Assembly (NCBI GenBank): GCA_028284345.1
Contig: JANQRY010000010.1
Location: 310,001-374,000 of the forward strand
DNA from: Hyphococcus sp.
Lineage (GTDB): Bacteria; Pseudomonadota; Alphaproteobacteria; Caulobacterales; Parvularculaceae
Direction: 5' to 3'
DNA length: 64,000 bases
In this document: in pieces, positions 33,388 through 42,243 of the stretch
How positions within the stretch are numbered: the first letter of the stretch is position 1
How the letters are laid out: each line of letters begins with the position of its first letter
Made by a program: the position numbers and the translations under genes
Notes under the pieces: model-generated
The model's database searches: none
What the model saw: the letters and a program-made list of their open reading frames with translations, nothing else
What the model was told of the DNA's origin: nothing

Positions 33388-34254
33388 ATGGGAGCCATTC
33401 TTGGCATTGTAATTACGCTGGCCATGGTCTGCGGCGGCTATATGATCGCCGGCGGCAAGTTCAGCATTATTCTTCATTCTCTGCCCTATGAGATGATGAT
33501 TATCGGCGGCGCCGCTGTCGGCGCTTTTGTCGTCGGCAACAGCATCGCGGTTATCAAGCATACGCTTGGCGATATCGCGAAAGTTTTCTCTGGTCCCAAG
33601 TGGAAGAAGAAGGACTATCAGGACCTTCTTTGCCTGATGTTTTCCCTCGTCAAGATCGCCAAGGAAAGCCCTGTTGAGATCGAACAGCACATCGAAAACC
33701 CCGATGACTCGACGATTTTCAATCAGTACCCGAAGATAAAGAAAGACTCCGCCGCTATGGAGATGATCTGCGATACGATCCGCTCCATGATCATGAACTT
33801 CGACAACCCGCACCAGGTCGAAGAGCTGCTGGAAAAACAGATTGAGGCGCTGCATCACGACAGCATGCATGGCGCCCACGCCTTGCAGAAAATGGCCGAC
33901 GGCCTGCCCGCGCTCGGCATTGTCGCCGCCGTTCTCGGCGTTATCAAAACCATGGCGTCAATCGACAAACCGCCCGAAGTGCTGGGGCAGATGATTGGCG
34001 GCGCCCTTGTCGGAACCTTTCTCGGGGTCTTCCTCGCCTACGGCCTGGTTGGTCCGTTTGCCGATAAGGTGAAGGCGATCAATGAAGAAGAACAATATTT
34101 TTATGCGCTTATTCGTGAAGCGCTGGTTGCCAGTCTTAACAAGCACACGCCGCAGCTTTGCGTCGAGGTCGCGCGCCGCAATGCGCCGCGAAAACATCGT
34201 CCCAGCTTCTCCGAAATCGAAGAGGCGCTGAAAGAGGTTCAGAAGGCGGCATGA
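33388..34254 (+). CDS. motA: Flagellar motor stator protein MotA
   Basis: 288 residues, four membrane segments. Signatures: GIVITLAMVCGGYMIAGGKF at the start, LHSLPYEMMIIGGAAVGAFV, the cytoplasmic loop with charged residues (KKDYQDLLCLMFSLVKIAKE), MADGLPALGIVAAVLGVIKT (the conserved TM3 region) and MIGGALVGTFLGVFLAYGLV (TM4). It forms the proton channel with MotB, whose gene is 12.6 kb away. The stop overlaps the next start (ATGA at 34251), so motA and the exported protein are co-translated. Confidence 0.94.
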   Translation: MGAILGIVITLAMVCGGYMIAGGKFSIILHSLPYEMMIIGGAAVGAFVVGNSIAVIKHTLGDIAKVFSGPKWKKKDYQDLLCLMFSLVKIAKESPVEIEQHIENPDDSTIFNQYPKIKKDSAAMEMICDTIRSMIMNFDNPHQVEELLEKQIEALHHDSMHGAHALQKMADGLPALGIVAAVLGVIKTMASIDKPPEVLGQMIGGALVGTFLGVFLAYGLVGPFADKVKAINEEEQYFYALIREALVASLNKHTPQLCVEVARRNAPRKHRPSFSEIEEALKEVQKAA

Positions 34255-36506
34255 TGCGAACATCCCTTTTCATAAGCGCGCTCGCCCTTGCATCCGCCCC
34301 GGCCCTCGCCGCTGAGCCGGCGGTCGCAATTTCGGCTGGAGAACATGGCGATTTTTCGCGCATCGTGATTGCCGGCGACGATCCGGATCTGGCGATTGAA
34401 ACATCCGGCCGGACGATCCGGCTTCGCAATGTCGACGCCGCGGCGCAGGTCGATCTTGGCGACATCAATGAACGGCAAAAAGCCTTTCGTATCGACAACG
34501 CCAGACGCACCGGCGCGGACGCGATTGAGTTACAGATGAATTGCGATTGCACGGTGCGAACCTTGCGCGCGCCGGACGGCAAGATTGTCATAGATATCGC
34601 AAACGGAACCCGGACCACGTCCGGCGAGCCCGCTGCGGAAAAACCGAAACAAACGACGCCAGCGCGCAATAAAACAGAAGTCGACGATACGCTGACAGTC
34701 GCGCAGGCCCATGATCGCATGATGGACCTGCTGCAACAGGCGGCCGACGACGGTCTTATCATGCTGAAAGACGCGCAGACGCCAAACGGCGCCGACAATC
34801 AGCAAGAGACGAAGCCCACGATTCTGCAAGAACCGGCGCCGCAAATAGCGAACGCCGAGCGCAAAGAAACACCGCCGGCGCCAGCAACGCCGCTGGCCGC
34901 GCAATCAATCGTGCAGGCTTCCGTTAAGGCCCCGCCCGCCCCGGAGCCCTCGCCGCGGCAATGTCTCAGCGATCACGCCCTGACCATCGACGGCGCAGAC
35001 TTTGAAAACGATCCGCTTGTTGAAATCGAGGCGCTGCAAGGGCGGTTGGGTGAAACAACGGGCGCTGAGAAAGACGCCGTTATGCGAAAACTCGCCAACG
35101 GCTTTCTGGCGATCGGCTTCGGCGAAGAAGCGCTCGCCGTCTTAAAAGATAAAGATGCGAGCGCAGCCGCGTTGTTTGAAGTGGCGCAAGCGGTCGCCGA
35201 ACGTCCGCTCGATCCGGACGGCGTGTTGCTGGGGGCGGAAAAATGTTCCGGCGCCCACGCCTTGTGGCAGGCGGTCGCTACCGCCGGTCCAACGGCGCCG
35301 CCTTATTATGAGCGTGCGGGGCCGGCCATTGAAACGCTTCCCACGCGACTCAAAACCCATATCGCTACGCGACTCGCCGTGAAAATGGCGGATCTTAAAG
35401 CTTGGGGTCCGGCCGAGGATCTGTTCGAAATCGCCGCCGGAGACAGTGAAACGCTTTCACCGGAACTCAAATACGTTCGAACGCGGCTTGATGACCACGA
35501 TACGCAGGACGAAGCTTCCCGTGAATCGCTTCTCGAAGTGGCGACCGAAAACTCCGCCGCCTCAGACGAAGCGCTCCTCGCCCTCGCGGAGTCTTATACG
35601 GAACAAGGCGGCGTCCCCCATGAAGGGTTTATCGAAGATATCGGCGCGCTGGCGAAGATCGCCGGCTCCTCGCGCGCTGCCTTTTTTGAGGCTTACTCCT
35701 GGGCGGCGGCCGGCAATCTCAACGCGGCGATGCTGCTGTTGAAAAACGAGGCGCCGAAATCGCCCGACAACGCGGAAATGGCCGGCGCGTCCGCGGGCGC
35801 CATGATATCGCGCGCCCTGTCGGGAGAGGATTCGCTACTGCAAGTCTCTGCGCTTGAGGCCTATCTCACCCACGAAGACTGGATCGATGCAAAAAACACG
35901 CGACGCGACCTGCGCAAACGCGCGGCGGACGTCGCCTATGACATCGGGCTGCCGAATCTTTCTTTTGAATTACTGACGAAAATCAGCGCCGCGCCGGATC
36001 GCGAGGCAAGTCAAAAACTTGCCGCGTCTGCACTCGCCGCTGGCAATTCAAGCGCTGCAATCCGGTTCGCCGCGCCCCACGCAACCGATCCCGCCTTCGG
36101 CGCGCTTGTCGCAAAAGCCAATATCCGCGAGACGAACTATCACGCCGCCCTCGCAACGGCGTCGACCATAAGCGACGCGCAAACCCGCGCGCAATTGAAA
36201 TCGCGCGCCGGATGGCTGTCGCGAAACTGGCAGGCCGCGACTGAAGGGTTTCGCAAGGTCGATCCCAATGATTTCGACGACGCCGCGGCAATCCAGTACG
36301 GGCTCGCCGCCTATATGAGCGGCGAAACATCGTTGCCCGGCGTTGTTGACGCAGCCCTCTCGGCGCAGGCCGCCGCCATCAAGGCCGGTCTCAACAGCCT
36401 GTTTCTCAAAACCGAAGACGGCCCGGCGCTGGAACGGGCAAGAGCCCTGTCCAACGCGACTGCTAACGAAATTTACGCGTTCGAGGAGATCCTGAACGAT
36501 GGATAA
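34251..36506 (+). CDS. Exported AMIN-like/helical-repeat protein co-translated with motA
   Basis: 751 residues from the ATG at 34251, overlapping the motA stop. Signal peptide: MMRTSLFISALALASAPALA, cleavage before AEPAV. The mature N-terminus (about 25-130) looks like an AMIN-type beta domain (FSRIVIAGDDPDLAIETSGR, TIRLRNVDAAAQVDLGDI, TLRAPDGKIVIDIANG); AMIN domains bind peptidoglycan in other proteins. A Pro/Ala/Gln-rich linker follows (about 130-265). The last 480 residues are almost entirely alpha-helical with TPR/SEL1-like spacing (FLAIGFGEEALAVLKDKDAS, ALLALAESYTEQGG, YDIGLPNLSFELLTKISAAP). It overlaps flgF by 8 bp. A periplasmic role at the stator or rod, tied to the cell wall, is inferred from the neighbours. 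Confidence 0.72.
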   Translation: MMRTSLFISALALASAPALAAEPAVAISAGEHGDFSRIVIAGDDPDLAIETSGRTIRLRNVDAAAQVDLGDINERQKAFRIDNARRTGADAIELQMNCDCTVRTLRAPDGKIVIDIANGTRTTSGEPAAEKPKQTTPARNKTEVDDTLTVAQAHDRMMDLLQQAADDGLIMLKDAQTPNGADNQQETKPTILQEPAPQIANAERKETPPAPATPLAAQSIVQASVKAPPAPEPSPRQCLSDHALTIDGADFENDPLVEIEALQGRLGETTGAEKDAVMRKLANGFLAIGFGEEALAVLKDKDASAAALFEVAQAVAERPLDPDGVLLGAEKCSGAHALWQAVATAGPTAPPYYERAGPAIETLPTRLKTHIATRLAVKMADLKAWGPAEDLFEIAAGDSETLSPELKYVRTRLDDHDTQDEASRESLLEVATENSAASDEALLALAESYTEQGGVPHEGFIEDIGALAKIAGSSRAAFFEAYSWAAAGNLNAAMLLLKNEAPKSPDNAEMAGASAGAMISRALSGEDSLLQVSALEAYLTHEDWIDAKNTRRDLRKRAADVAYDIGLPNLSFELLTKISAAPDREASQKLAASALAAGNSSAAIRFAAPHATDPAFGALVAKANIRETNYHAALATASTISDAQTRAQLKSRAGWLSRNWQAATEGFRKVDPNDFDDAAAIQYGLAAYMSGETSLPGVVDAALSAQAAAIKAGLNSLFLKTEDGPALERARALSNATANEIYAFEEILNDG

Positions 36507-37218
36507 CGCCGGATATGTAGGATTGTCGCGACAGATCGGCCTGCAGCGTGAGCTCACCGCCGTCGCCAACAATCTCGCCAACATGAACACCAACGGCTAT
36601 CGCCGCGAAGGTTCGGTCTTCGCCGAACACATTGAAGCGCTGCAAAACGGAAATCCGAGCCTGTCAATGTCGACGCTGAGCAGACGTTTCGTCGACCTCA
36701 GCGCCGGCGAACTCACCATCACCAACGAACCGCTGGATGTGGCGATCGACGGCGACGGATTTTTTCTTGTCGAAACGCAGAACGGCGAACGCCTGACCCG
36801 CGACGGCGCTTTCTCTCTTAATGCGGACCGCGAACTCGTAAACGCCGAACAACTGCGGATCCTCGATGAAAGCGGCGGCGCAATCACGATACCGCAGGGA
36901 CAGAACAAAATTACTGTCGCTGAAGACGGTTCCATCTTCGCCGGCGGCCAGCCGGTTGCGCGGCTAGGCGTCGTCACCGCCGATCCCGCCAGCCTCGTGC
37001 GCGAAGGTCGGAACCTTTTTAACGCGCAGGACGGATACGCGACCCTGGAGGACGCACGCGTGCAACAGGGCGTCGTCGAGGGATCGAATGTCAACGCCAT
37101 TGAGGAAATGGCCCGTCTCATCGAAGTCCAGCGCACTTACGAAGCCAGCAAACGATTCACGGAAGACGAAAATGAACGGATTTCGCGAACCGTTCGCACT
37201 CTTGGGCAAACACAATAG
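36499..37218 (+). CDS. flgF: Flagellar proximal-rod protein FlgF
   Basis: 239 residues. The N-terminal GLSRQIGLQRELTAVANNLA followed by NMNTNGYRRE and the C-terminal NAIEEMARLIEVQRTYEASK are the rod-family signatures. FlgF is separated from FlgG by ELTITNEPLDVAIDGDGFFL and its shorter length. It builds the rod with FlgB, C and G. The start overlaps the stop of the exported protein by 8 bp; flgG follows after 28 bp. Confidence 0.93.
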   Translation: MDNAGYVGLSRQIGLQRELTAVANNLANMNTNGYRREGSVFAEHIEALQNGNPSLSMSTLSRRFVDLSAGELTITNEPLDVAIDGDGFFLVETQNGERLTRDGAFSLNADRELVNAEQLRILDESGGAITIPQGQNKITVAEDGSIFAGGQPVARLGVVTADPASLVREGRNLFNAQDGYATLEDARVQQGVVEGSNVNAIEEMARLIEVQRTYEASKRFTEDENERISRTVRTLGQTQ

Positions 37219-37246
37219 GACCCGCCCTTAGAATGAGGAGGACATT

Positions 37247-38032
37247 ATGCGTGCATTAAGCATCGCCGCGACGGGCATGGACGCCCAGCAAAAAAGGGTC
37301 GAGGTCATTTCCAACAACCTCGCCAACATGAACACGACCGCCTATGGAACGCGGCGCGCGGAATTTGCCGATCTCCACTATCAGATCGTGCGCGCCGCCG
37401 GCGCATCCTCCTCCGCCACCGGAGAGATCGTGCCGGAAGGGGTTCAACTGGGCCTCGGCGTCAAGACGTCGTCAATTTCCGTCGACATGTCGCAAGGGAC
37501 GCTGAAAGCGACCGGCGGCGATCTCGATGTCGCTATCGAAGGCCGCGGGTTCCTGGAAGTCACGCTGCCGTCGGGCGAAACCGCCTATACGCGCGACGGC
37601 GCGCTGAAGCGCTCATCGGAAGGCGTCATCGTCAACGCCGACGGCTTTCCGATCGCTGGCAATATCACCATTCCCCTCGACACCCGCCGGATAACGATCA
37701 ATCCGGACGGCGAAATCTTTGCGCAACTCGCCGGTCAGACGGCGGAGCAGTCGATCGGGACCTTCACGCTCGCATCCTTTGCAAATGAAAAAGGGCTGGA
37801 GCCCCTCGGCGGCAATCTCTACCGCGAGACTGCGGCCTCCGGCACGCCGACGCAGGGCCAGCCCGGCCAGGACGGCCGCGGCACGCTTCGACAGGGTCAC
37901 CTTGAAGAATCCAACGTCGACGTCGTGCAACAGATCGCCGAACTGATCGAGGCCCAGCGCGGCTACGAACTCAACTCCAAAGTCATTTCCGCCGCCGATC
38001 AGATGATGGGCGCGACAACGCAGATCAGGTGA
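37247..38032 (+). CDS. flgG: Flagellar distal-rod protein FlgG
   Basis: 261 residues, the exact usual length. MRALSIAATGMDAQQKRVEV, then ISNNLANMNTTAYGTRRAEF, is FlgG-specific; the C-terminal VQQIAELIEAQRGYELNSKV, ISAADQMMGATTQIR is diagnostic. GAGGAGG lies before the ATG. It forms the distal rod that passes through the P and L rings. The run flgF-flgG-flgA-flgH is tightly packed. Confidence 0.96.
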   Translation: MRALSIAATGMDAQQKRVEVISNNLANMNTTAYGTRRAEFADLHYQIVRAAGASSSATGEIVPEGVQLGLGVKTSSISVDMSQGTLKATGGDLDVAIEGRGFLEVTLPSGETAYTRDGALKRSSEGVIVNADGFPIAGNITIPLDTRRITINPDGEIFAQLAGQTAEQSIGTFTLASFANEKGLEPLGGNLYRETAASGTPTQGQPGQDGRGTLRQGHLEESNVDVVQQIAELIEAQRGYELNSKVISAADQMMGATTQIR

Positions 38033-38036
38033 TGTC

Positions 38037-38462
38037 ATGAAAAAATTCGCCGGTTTAATCGCAATGTCTATCCTCGGAACCAGCATCGAAGCTGCGGTAG
38101 CCGAGGACATCGTTGCCGCCAGGAACATCCGCGCGGGGTCTATCATTTCCGCGGCCGACATCATCACGCCAACCGACCGCACGGCGTTGCGCCGCGCCGT
38201 CGATATTATCGGCATGGAGGCCAACCGCGCATTCTATCAGGGCCAGCCGATTGACGAATCGAAGCTTCGTCCGCCGACCCTGATCAAGCGTAACGCCATT
38301 GTGCATATGGAATTTGCGCGCGGGCCCATGACCATCTCCGCCGAGGGCCGCGCCCTCGACAATGGCGCGTTGGGCGACCGCATTCGCGTCATGAATCTCG
38401 GATCAAAACGGATCGTAACGGTGGTGGTCACCGGATCTGACTCAGTAAGGGCGAAGCTATGA
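38037..38462 (+). CDS. flgA: P-ring assembly chaperone FlgA (short)
   Basis: 141 residues with a signal peptide (MKKFAGLIAMSILGTSIEAA). The mature part contains the SAF domain: AARNIRAGSIISAADIITPT, GMEANRAFYQGQPIDESKLR and the C-terminal LGDRIRVMNLGSKRIVTVVV. It is the short form common in Alphaproteobacteria, lacking the N-terminal extension of enteric FlgA. It assists FlgI assembly in the periplasm. It starts 5 bp after flgG and its stop overlaps flgH by 4 bp. Confidence 0.9.
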   Translation: MKKFAGLIAMSILGTSIEAAVAEDIVAARNIRAGSIISAADIITPTDRTALRRAVDIIGMEANRAFYQGQPIDESKLRPPTLIKRNAIVHMEFARGPMTISAEGRALDNGALGDRIRVMNLGSKRIVTVVVTGSDSVRAKL

Positions 38463-39214
38463 AAAAGACAGTTTCCTGCATGGCCGTTGTCGCCGCATGC
38501 CAACTGACGACGGCCTGCGTCGGGCGGCTGGATCACGCCTTTACCGCGCCGCACATGTCTGCGCCGGGCGCGCCGCGGCATGAAGTTCCCGCTGCGGCGG
38601 CCGAACGTCTCGCCCTCGCCGGCCTTTCCACGGTGGAGGTCGATGAAGCCGCATCGGCGGGTTCGTTGTGGCAATCCGGACCCACGTCGCTTTTCGGCGA
38701 CCGTCGCGCCCGCACGCTTGGCGACATTCTGACCGTGGTTATTGAAATCGACGACGAGGCGGAGATCAAAAACCGCACGGACCGCACGCGGGACGCGGCG
38801 GAAGGCCTTTCCATTCCGAATTTCTTCGGTCTTTCGAGCCTCGCCGCCGACGTGTTGCCGAACAATGCGACGCTGGCGCCGGCTATCGACGCATCGTCGT
38901 CTTCGGAATCGAACGGCGACGGCAATATCCGGCGCGAAGAGAAGGTCACGCTACGGGTCGCCGCCACGGTGACGCATATGCTGCCGAACGGACACATGGT
39001 GATCACCGGCAGTCAGGAAGTGCGCGTCAATCACGAATTGCGCGATCTTCAGGTTGCGGGAATCATCCGGCCGGAAGATATTTCGCGGCAAAATACGATC
39101 ACCTATGAAAAGATCGCCGACGCCCGCGTTGTCTATGGCGGTCGCGGGGTGATCAGCGACGTCCAGCAACCGCGCTACGGCCAGAAAATCCTTGACGCAG
39201 TCCTGCCCTATTAA
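38459..39214 (+). CDS. flgH: Flagellar L-ring lipoprotein FlgH
   Basis: 251 residues. A lipoprotein signal peptide with lipobox LTTAC places the lipidated cysteine at residue 20. FlgH signatures: GSLWQSGPTSLFGDRRARTL followed by GDILTVVIEI, EKVTLRVAATVTHMLPNGHM, VITGSQEVRVNHELRDLQVA and GIIRPEDISRQNTITYEKIA, DARVVYGGRG. It forms the outer-membrane L ring. The start overlaps flgA by 4 bp. Confidence 0.95.
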   Translation: MKKTVSCMAVVAACQLTTACVGRLDHAFTAPHMSAPGAPRHEVPAAAAERLALAGLSTVEVDEAASAGSLWQSGPTSLFGDRRARTLGDILTVVIEIDDEAEIKNRTDRTRDAAEGLSIPNFFGLSSLAADVLPNNATLAPAIDASSSSESNGDGNIRREEKVTLRVAATVTHMLPNGHMVITGSQEVRVNHELRDLQVAGIIRPEDISRQNTITYEKIADARVVYGGRGVISDVQQPRYGQKILDAVLPY

Positions 39215-39219
39215 AAGCC

Positions 39220-39792
39220 ATGATCAAAATTATCGCCATCGCTATTCAAGTCATCGCCGTCGCCGGCGGCGCCTTTGTCGGCGTCACGTTAAGCAACGGG
39301 TCGCCGAAGCCGTCTCATGAAGCGGCTGAAAGCGGCGCCGAAAAGCGTGGCGGCGACAATAACAAAGAGAAAGCCGAGGCTAAGCCGGCGAAAAAAGAAA
39401 AAGAGAAAAAAGCCAAGTCGAAAAAAGACGGCAAGCATGGCGGCGGCTATGGCGACGCGGCTGGCGATGCGACGGGCTTTATGAGATTCAGCCGGCAATT
39501 TGTCGTGCCGGTCATCACGCGCGACGATGTCGCCGCGCTGGTCATCCTCGACATCAATCTGGAACTCGATCCCTCGGCGACGGAAAACGCCTATTCGCGC
39601 GAACCGAAGGTGCGTGACGCCCTTCTGAAAACGCTGCTGCAGCTCTCAAATGAAGGCGCCTTTGGCGACGCCCTGCTGGAGCAGGAAAACCTTGATGAAA
39701 TTCGCGCGCGTCTTTTGGCGTCAGCCAAAACGATACTAGGCGATGATCTGGTTAGCGTTCTGATCCTAAACGTCGCCAGACAGGATATCTGA
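39220..39792 (+). CDS. Second FliL-like protein
   Basis: 190 residues. One N-terminal membrane helix (IIAIAIQVIAVAGGAFVGVT), then a strongly Lys/Glu-rich linker (about 40-75: KEKAEAKPAKKEKEKKAKSK), then about 110 residues whose pattern resembles a FliL periplasmic domain: FMRFSRQFVVPVITRDDVAA followed by LVILDINLEL, DALLKTLLQLSN, and a C-terminal LGDDLVSVLILNVARQDI. It differs from the canonical FliL at 31585 in lacking the N-terminal cytoplasmic acidic tail and having the basic linker outside. It follows flgH by 5 bp and converges with flgD, sharing 27 bp at the 3' end. Function is unknown; a stator- or ring-associated role is inferred. Confidence 0.7.
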   Translation: MIKIIAIAIQVIAVAGGAFVGVTLSNGSPKPSHEAAESGAEKRGGDNNKEKAEAKPAKKEKEKKAKSKKDGKHGGGYGDAAGDATGFMRFSRQFVVPVITRDDVAALVILDINLELDPSATENAYSREPKVRDALLKTLLQLSNEGAFGDALLEQENLDEIRARLLASAKTILGDDLVSVLILNVARQDI

Positions 39793-40485
39793 AGCATCGC
39801 TCTCTGACGCCGCGGGCGCGCTGCGCAGCGCCGCGATTTCCGACGGGCTGACGACCGCGCCGTTTTCAAGCACCAGCCTGACGCCGTTTTCCTCAAAACG
39901 CGCCTGTACGACGCGGGTGAACGCGATGGGTTGCGCCACCTCTACGAGTTCGCCTTCGCTATACCGGTTGATCGAGACCACATAGTCGCCATTCGGCGCG
40001 ACCCCGCCCTCTCCATTATCACCGGTCCAGGTAAATTCCCGGCGTTGATTGTCGCCCTGCTCGCTATAGACGACATTGCCGGCGAGATCGGAAACAACGA
40101 TTTCCGTCGTTGTCCCCGGCGCGCCCTGGGGAACCAGATAGGACAGCGCCGCGCCTTCAAAATGCGCCGCGCCGCTGGTTGTTTCCACGTCGCGGCCAAT
40201 CCACTGCGAAGCTTCGTCAATAGCGCTGACGCTCAGCCGCTCGGCCAGGGCCTCCAGCTTGCTGTTTGTTTCGATCTGTTGCTCGACGGCGGAGAAGCTC
40301 GCCAGTTGTTCAACAAATTGCGTCGAATCCAGCGGACTTAAAGGGTCCTGGTTTCGAAGCTGCGCCGTCAGCAGCATCAGAAAACTCTGGAAATCAGACG
40401 CCGCGGTCGCAGCGCTTTCTTCCGTCGAGGAAGGGATCGGAGACGGCTGGCCGCCGCCAAATGTGACGTCATTGATCGCTTGCAT
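39766..40485 (-). CDS. flgD: Hook-cap scaffolding protein FlgD
   Basis: 239 residues. The N-terminal FQSFLMLLTAQLRNQDPLSP followed by LDSTQFVEQLASFSAVEQQI is the diagnostic FlgD signature. The C-terminal FlgD Tudor/Ig-like region contains GNVVYSEQGDNQRREFTWTG followed by DNGEGGVAPNGDYVV. FlgD caps the growing hook and is exported then shed. It is transcribed after fliK on the minus strand with an 18-bp gap; its 3' end overlaps the FliL-like gene by 27 bp in convergent orientation. Confidence 0.94.
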   Translation of the reverse strand: MQAINDVTFGGGQPSPIPSSTEESAATAASDFQSFLMLLTAQLRNQDPLSPLDSTQFVEQLASFSAVEQQIETNSKLEALAERLSVSAIDEASQWIGRDVETTSGAAHFEGAALSYLVPQGAPGTTTEIVVSDLAGNVVYSEQGDNQRREFTWTGDNGEGGVAPNGDYVVSINRYSEGELVEVAQPIAFTRVVQARFEENGVRLVLENGAVVSPSEIAALRSAPAASESDASDILSGDV

Positions 40486-40503
40486 CGTGTTCTCCCGATG
40501 GGT

Positions 40504-41835
40504 CTATAAAAGCAGGTCCAGCTGCGCATTCTCGCGCAAGGAAAGATAGATCTTGTGTTGGATGTCGGCGGCGACGTCGTCGCCGGCGTTCTCAGACGCA
40601 GCTTCCCGCGAGCCGCCGTGATCGTCGGCGAATTGCCGGTGATCGCCGTTAAACTCAAAGCTGATCGATGCAAAGCCCGCCTGCTTCAGCTGGTTTTCGA
40701 GATCGGCGATGTGCCGCTTCAAATGATCAAGCGTCTCGGATCGCTCCGCGCCCACGACCGCTCTGATCGTTTCACCGTTTTCTACATTAAAGTCGATGCG
40801 GACGCGGCCGAGATCCGGCGGGTCGAGACGCACCTCGACAAAATCGCGGCCGTTTCGAGCAAACACCGCGGCCTGTATCTGCGGCAGGACGCCGGACATG
40901 CTGACAAATGACGGCGCGGTCGACGACGCGACCAGCGCCGGGCCGCTTGCACTGCGCGTCGATGCGGCTTGCGCCGACAATATGGGTTCGAACAGGGCAT
41001 CGGTTTCCAGGGCCGCAACGGAACCGCCCTGCCCGACGGCGATTGGCGAGGCCAAAAGACTGTAAGCATCGAGAAAACTGACCGGCGCCGTCGGCGGCGT
41101 GATGTTTTGATTGCCTTGCGCCAGCGCAGGGGCCGCATCGGCGATCGTTGGCCGCAATTCCAGAAATCTTTCGGCCCCGGGCGCAAACGCCGGATGGGAG
41201 CGTTGAAGTTGCGACAGCCCGGTTTGCCCGTCAACGACGCGGGCCGCCAGGCCGGACGCGCCTTCAGGTTGCAGGGAAATGGACAGCCCGCCGTTGCGGC
41301 GGACGTAAACATCAAGCGCGCCCTCGCCGGCGGCCGCAGGCGGGCTAAGCTTGATCGTTGTCAACGGCGCATCGAGGCGCTGCGAAAGCTCGATGGTTCG
41401 ATCAGGAGCAAGGCCGTCTGAAAACTTTGAAAAACCGTCAACTATTTTTGCCAACGGATTAACGACGCCTTGCGCAGGACGATGCTCGCGAAGGCTATAG
41501 ATATTTTCGCTGTGGCCGGACGATTGTCTTTGAAATTGCACGGTGAGCGCGCCAAAGTCTTCGCCCGGCGCGGAGGCGCCATACGCGCTTCCATCCTCGT
41601 TCAGGAGTTCCGCCCGCTGCGGCCCCTTGACGATAACGCCGGTTTCCCGCGCATCCTGCGCGCTGCGCTGATCGGCGGCGCCGGCATGGTCGAAAATCTC
41701 GCCGAAACGGTCTCCGGCGCCATTTGCGGCGTCATCCCTCGCGCTGCGGTCAGCCTCTTGGCGACCGGGCGCAGGACTGTTCGAAACTTTTGAGAGCAAC
41801 GCGCCGATTACGCCAAGTTGTCCAGATTCCGCCAT
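40504..41835 (-). CDS. fliK: Flagellar hook-length control protein FliK
   Basis: 443 residues from the ATG at 41835 (a TTG lies one codon upstream). The long, low-complexity N-terminal part (rich in A, G, Q, S and P) is the ruler. The C-terminal Flg_hook domain is clear: FVEVRLDPPDLGRVRIDFNV, ENGETIRAVVGAERSETLDH, LKRHIADLENQLKQAGFASI, which interacts with FlhB. It pairs with flgD and is divergent from flgJ. Low sequence conservation in the ruler is normal. Confidence 0.9.
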   Translation of the reverse strand: MAESGQLGVIGALLSKVSNSPAPGRQEADRSARDDAANGAGDRFGEIFDHAGAADQRSAQDARETGVIVKGPQRAELLNEDGSAYGASAPGEDFGALTVQFQRQSSGHSENIYSLREHRPAQGVVNPLAKIVDGFSKFSDGLAPDRTIELSQRLDAPLTTIKLSPPAAAGEGALDVYVRRNGGLSISLQPEGASGLAARVVDGQTGLSQLQRSHPAFAPGAERFLELRPTIADAAPALAQGNQNITPPTAPVSFLDAYSLLASPIAVGQGGSVAALETDALFEPILSAQAASTRSASGPALVASSTAPSFVSMSGVLPQIQAAVFARNGRDFVEVRLDPPDLGRVRIDFNVENGETIRAVVGAERSETLDHLKRHIADLENQLKQAGFASISFEFNGDHRQFADDHGGSREAASENAGDDVAADIQHKIYLSLRENAQLDLLL

Positions 41836-41937
41836 CAACCGATACCCGATAAATATTTGTTAGGCACGTTGTGTCAGAAATTGGTTACTAACTCTTTGCG
41901 TGCATTTTTCTCAACTTTGAAGGACGCGAGAAGAAAA

Positions 41938-42243
41938 GTGTTAAAGATCGAGCCGCTCATTGCCGCGCCGCAGACCGCCCCTGAGCGGCCCGTGCGTGAC
42001 GAGACGATCCTCGAACGGGCTAAAGAGTTCGAATCCGTATTTGTGGCGCAGATGCTAAAACATAGCGGGTTTGAGAAAGCGCTGTCCGCTGATAGCGGTT
42101 TCGGCGGAGAAAATTACGCCTCATTGCTGTTGAATCAGTATGCGGCGAAGATCGTCGATAATGGCGGTTTCGGGCTCGCGGAAAAAATTTACGAACAATT
42201 AAAAGCCAAGGAAGCCAGCGATGCGCCCGAACGAATCGTTTGA
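41938..42243 (+). CDS. flgJ: Rod-binding protein, FlgJ N-terminal domain only
   Basis: 101 residues from the GTG at 41938. The frame extends upstream to 41818, but the added 40 residues have no family similarity and overlap fliK's start. The core is DETILERAKEFESVFVAQML, KHSGFEKALSADSGFGGENY, ASLLLNQYAAKIVDNGGFGL followed by AEKIYEQL, the rod-binding domain of FlgJ. The muramidase half of enteric FlgJ is absent, which is usual in Alphaproteobacteria; the separate lytic transglycosylase at 48826 may take over that job. It overlaps the FlgN-like gene by 23 bp. Confidence 0.88.
   Translation: MLKIEPLIAAPQTAPERPVRDETILERAKEFESVFVAQMLKHSGFEKALSADSGFGGENYASLLLNQYAAKIVDNGGFGLAEKIYEQLKAKEASDAPERIV

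Noticed and set aside
34158..34250. Upstream extension of the exported protein into motA
   Set aside because: The added residues are basic and hide the signal peptide; the ATG overlapping the motA stop gives a normal signal sequence.
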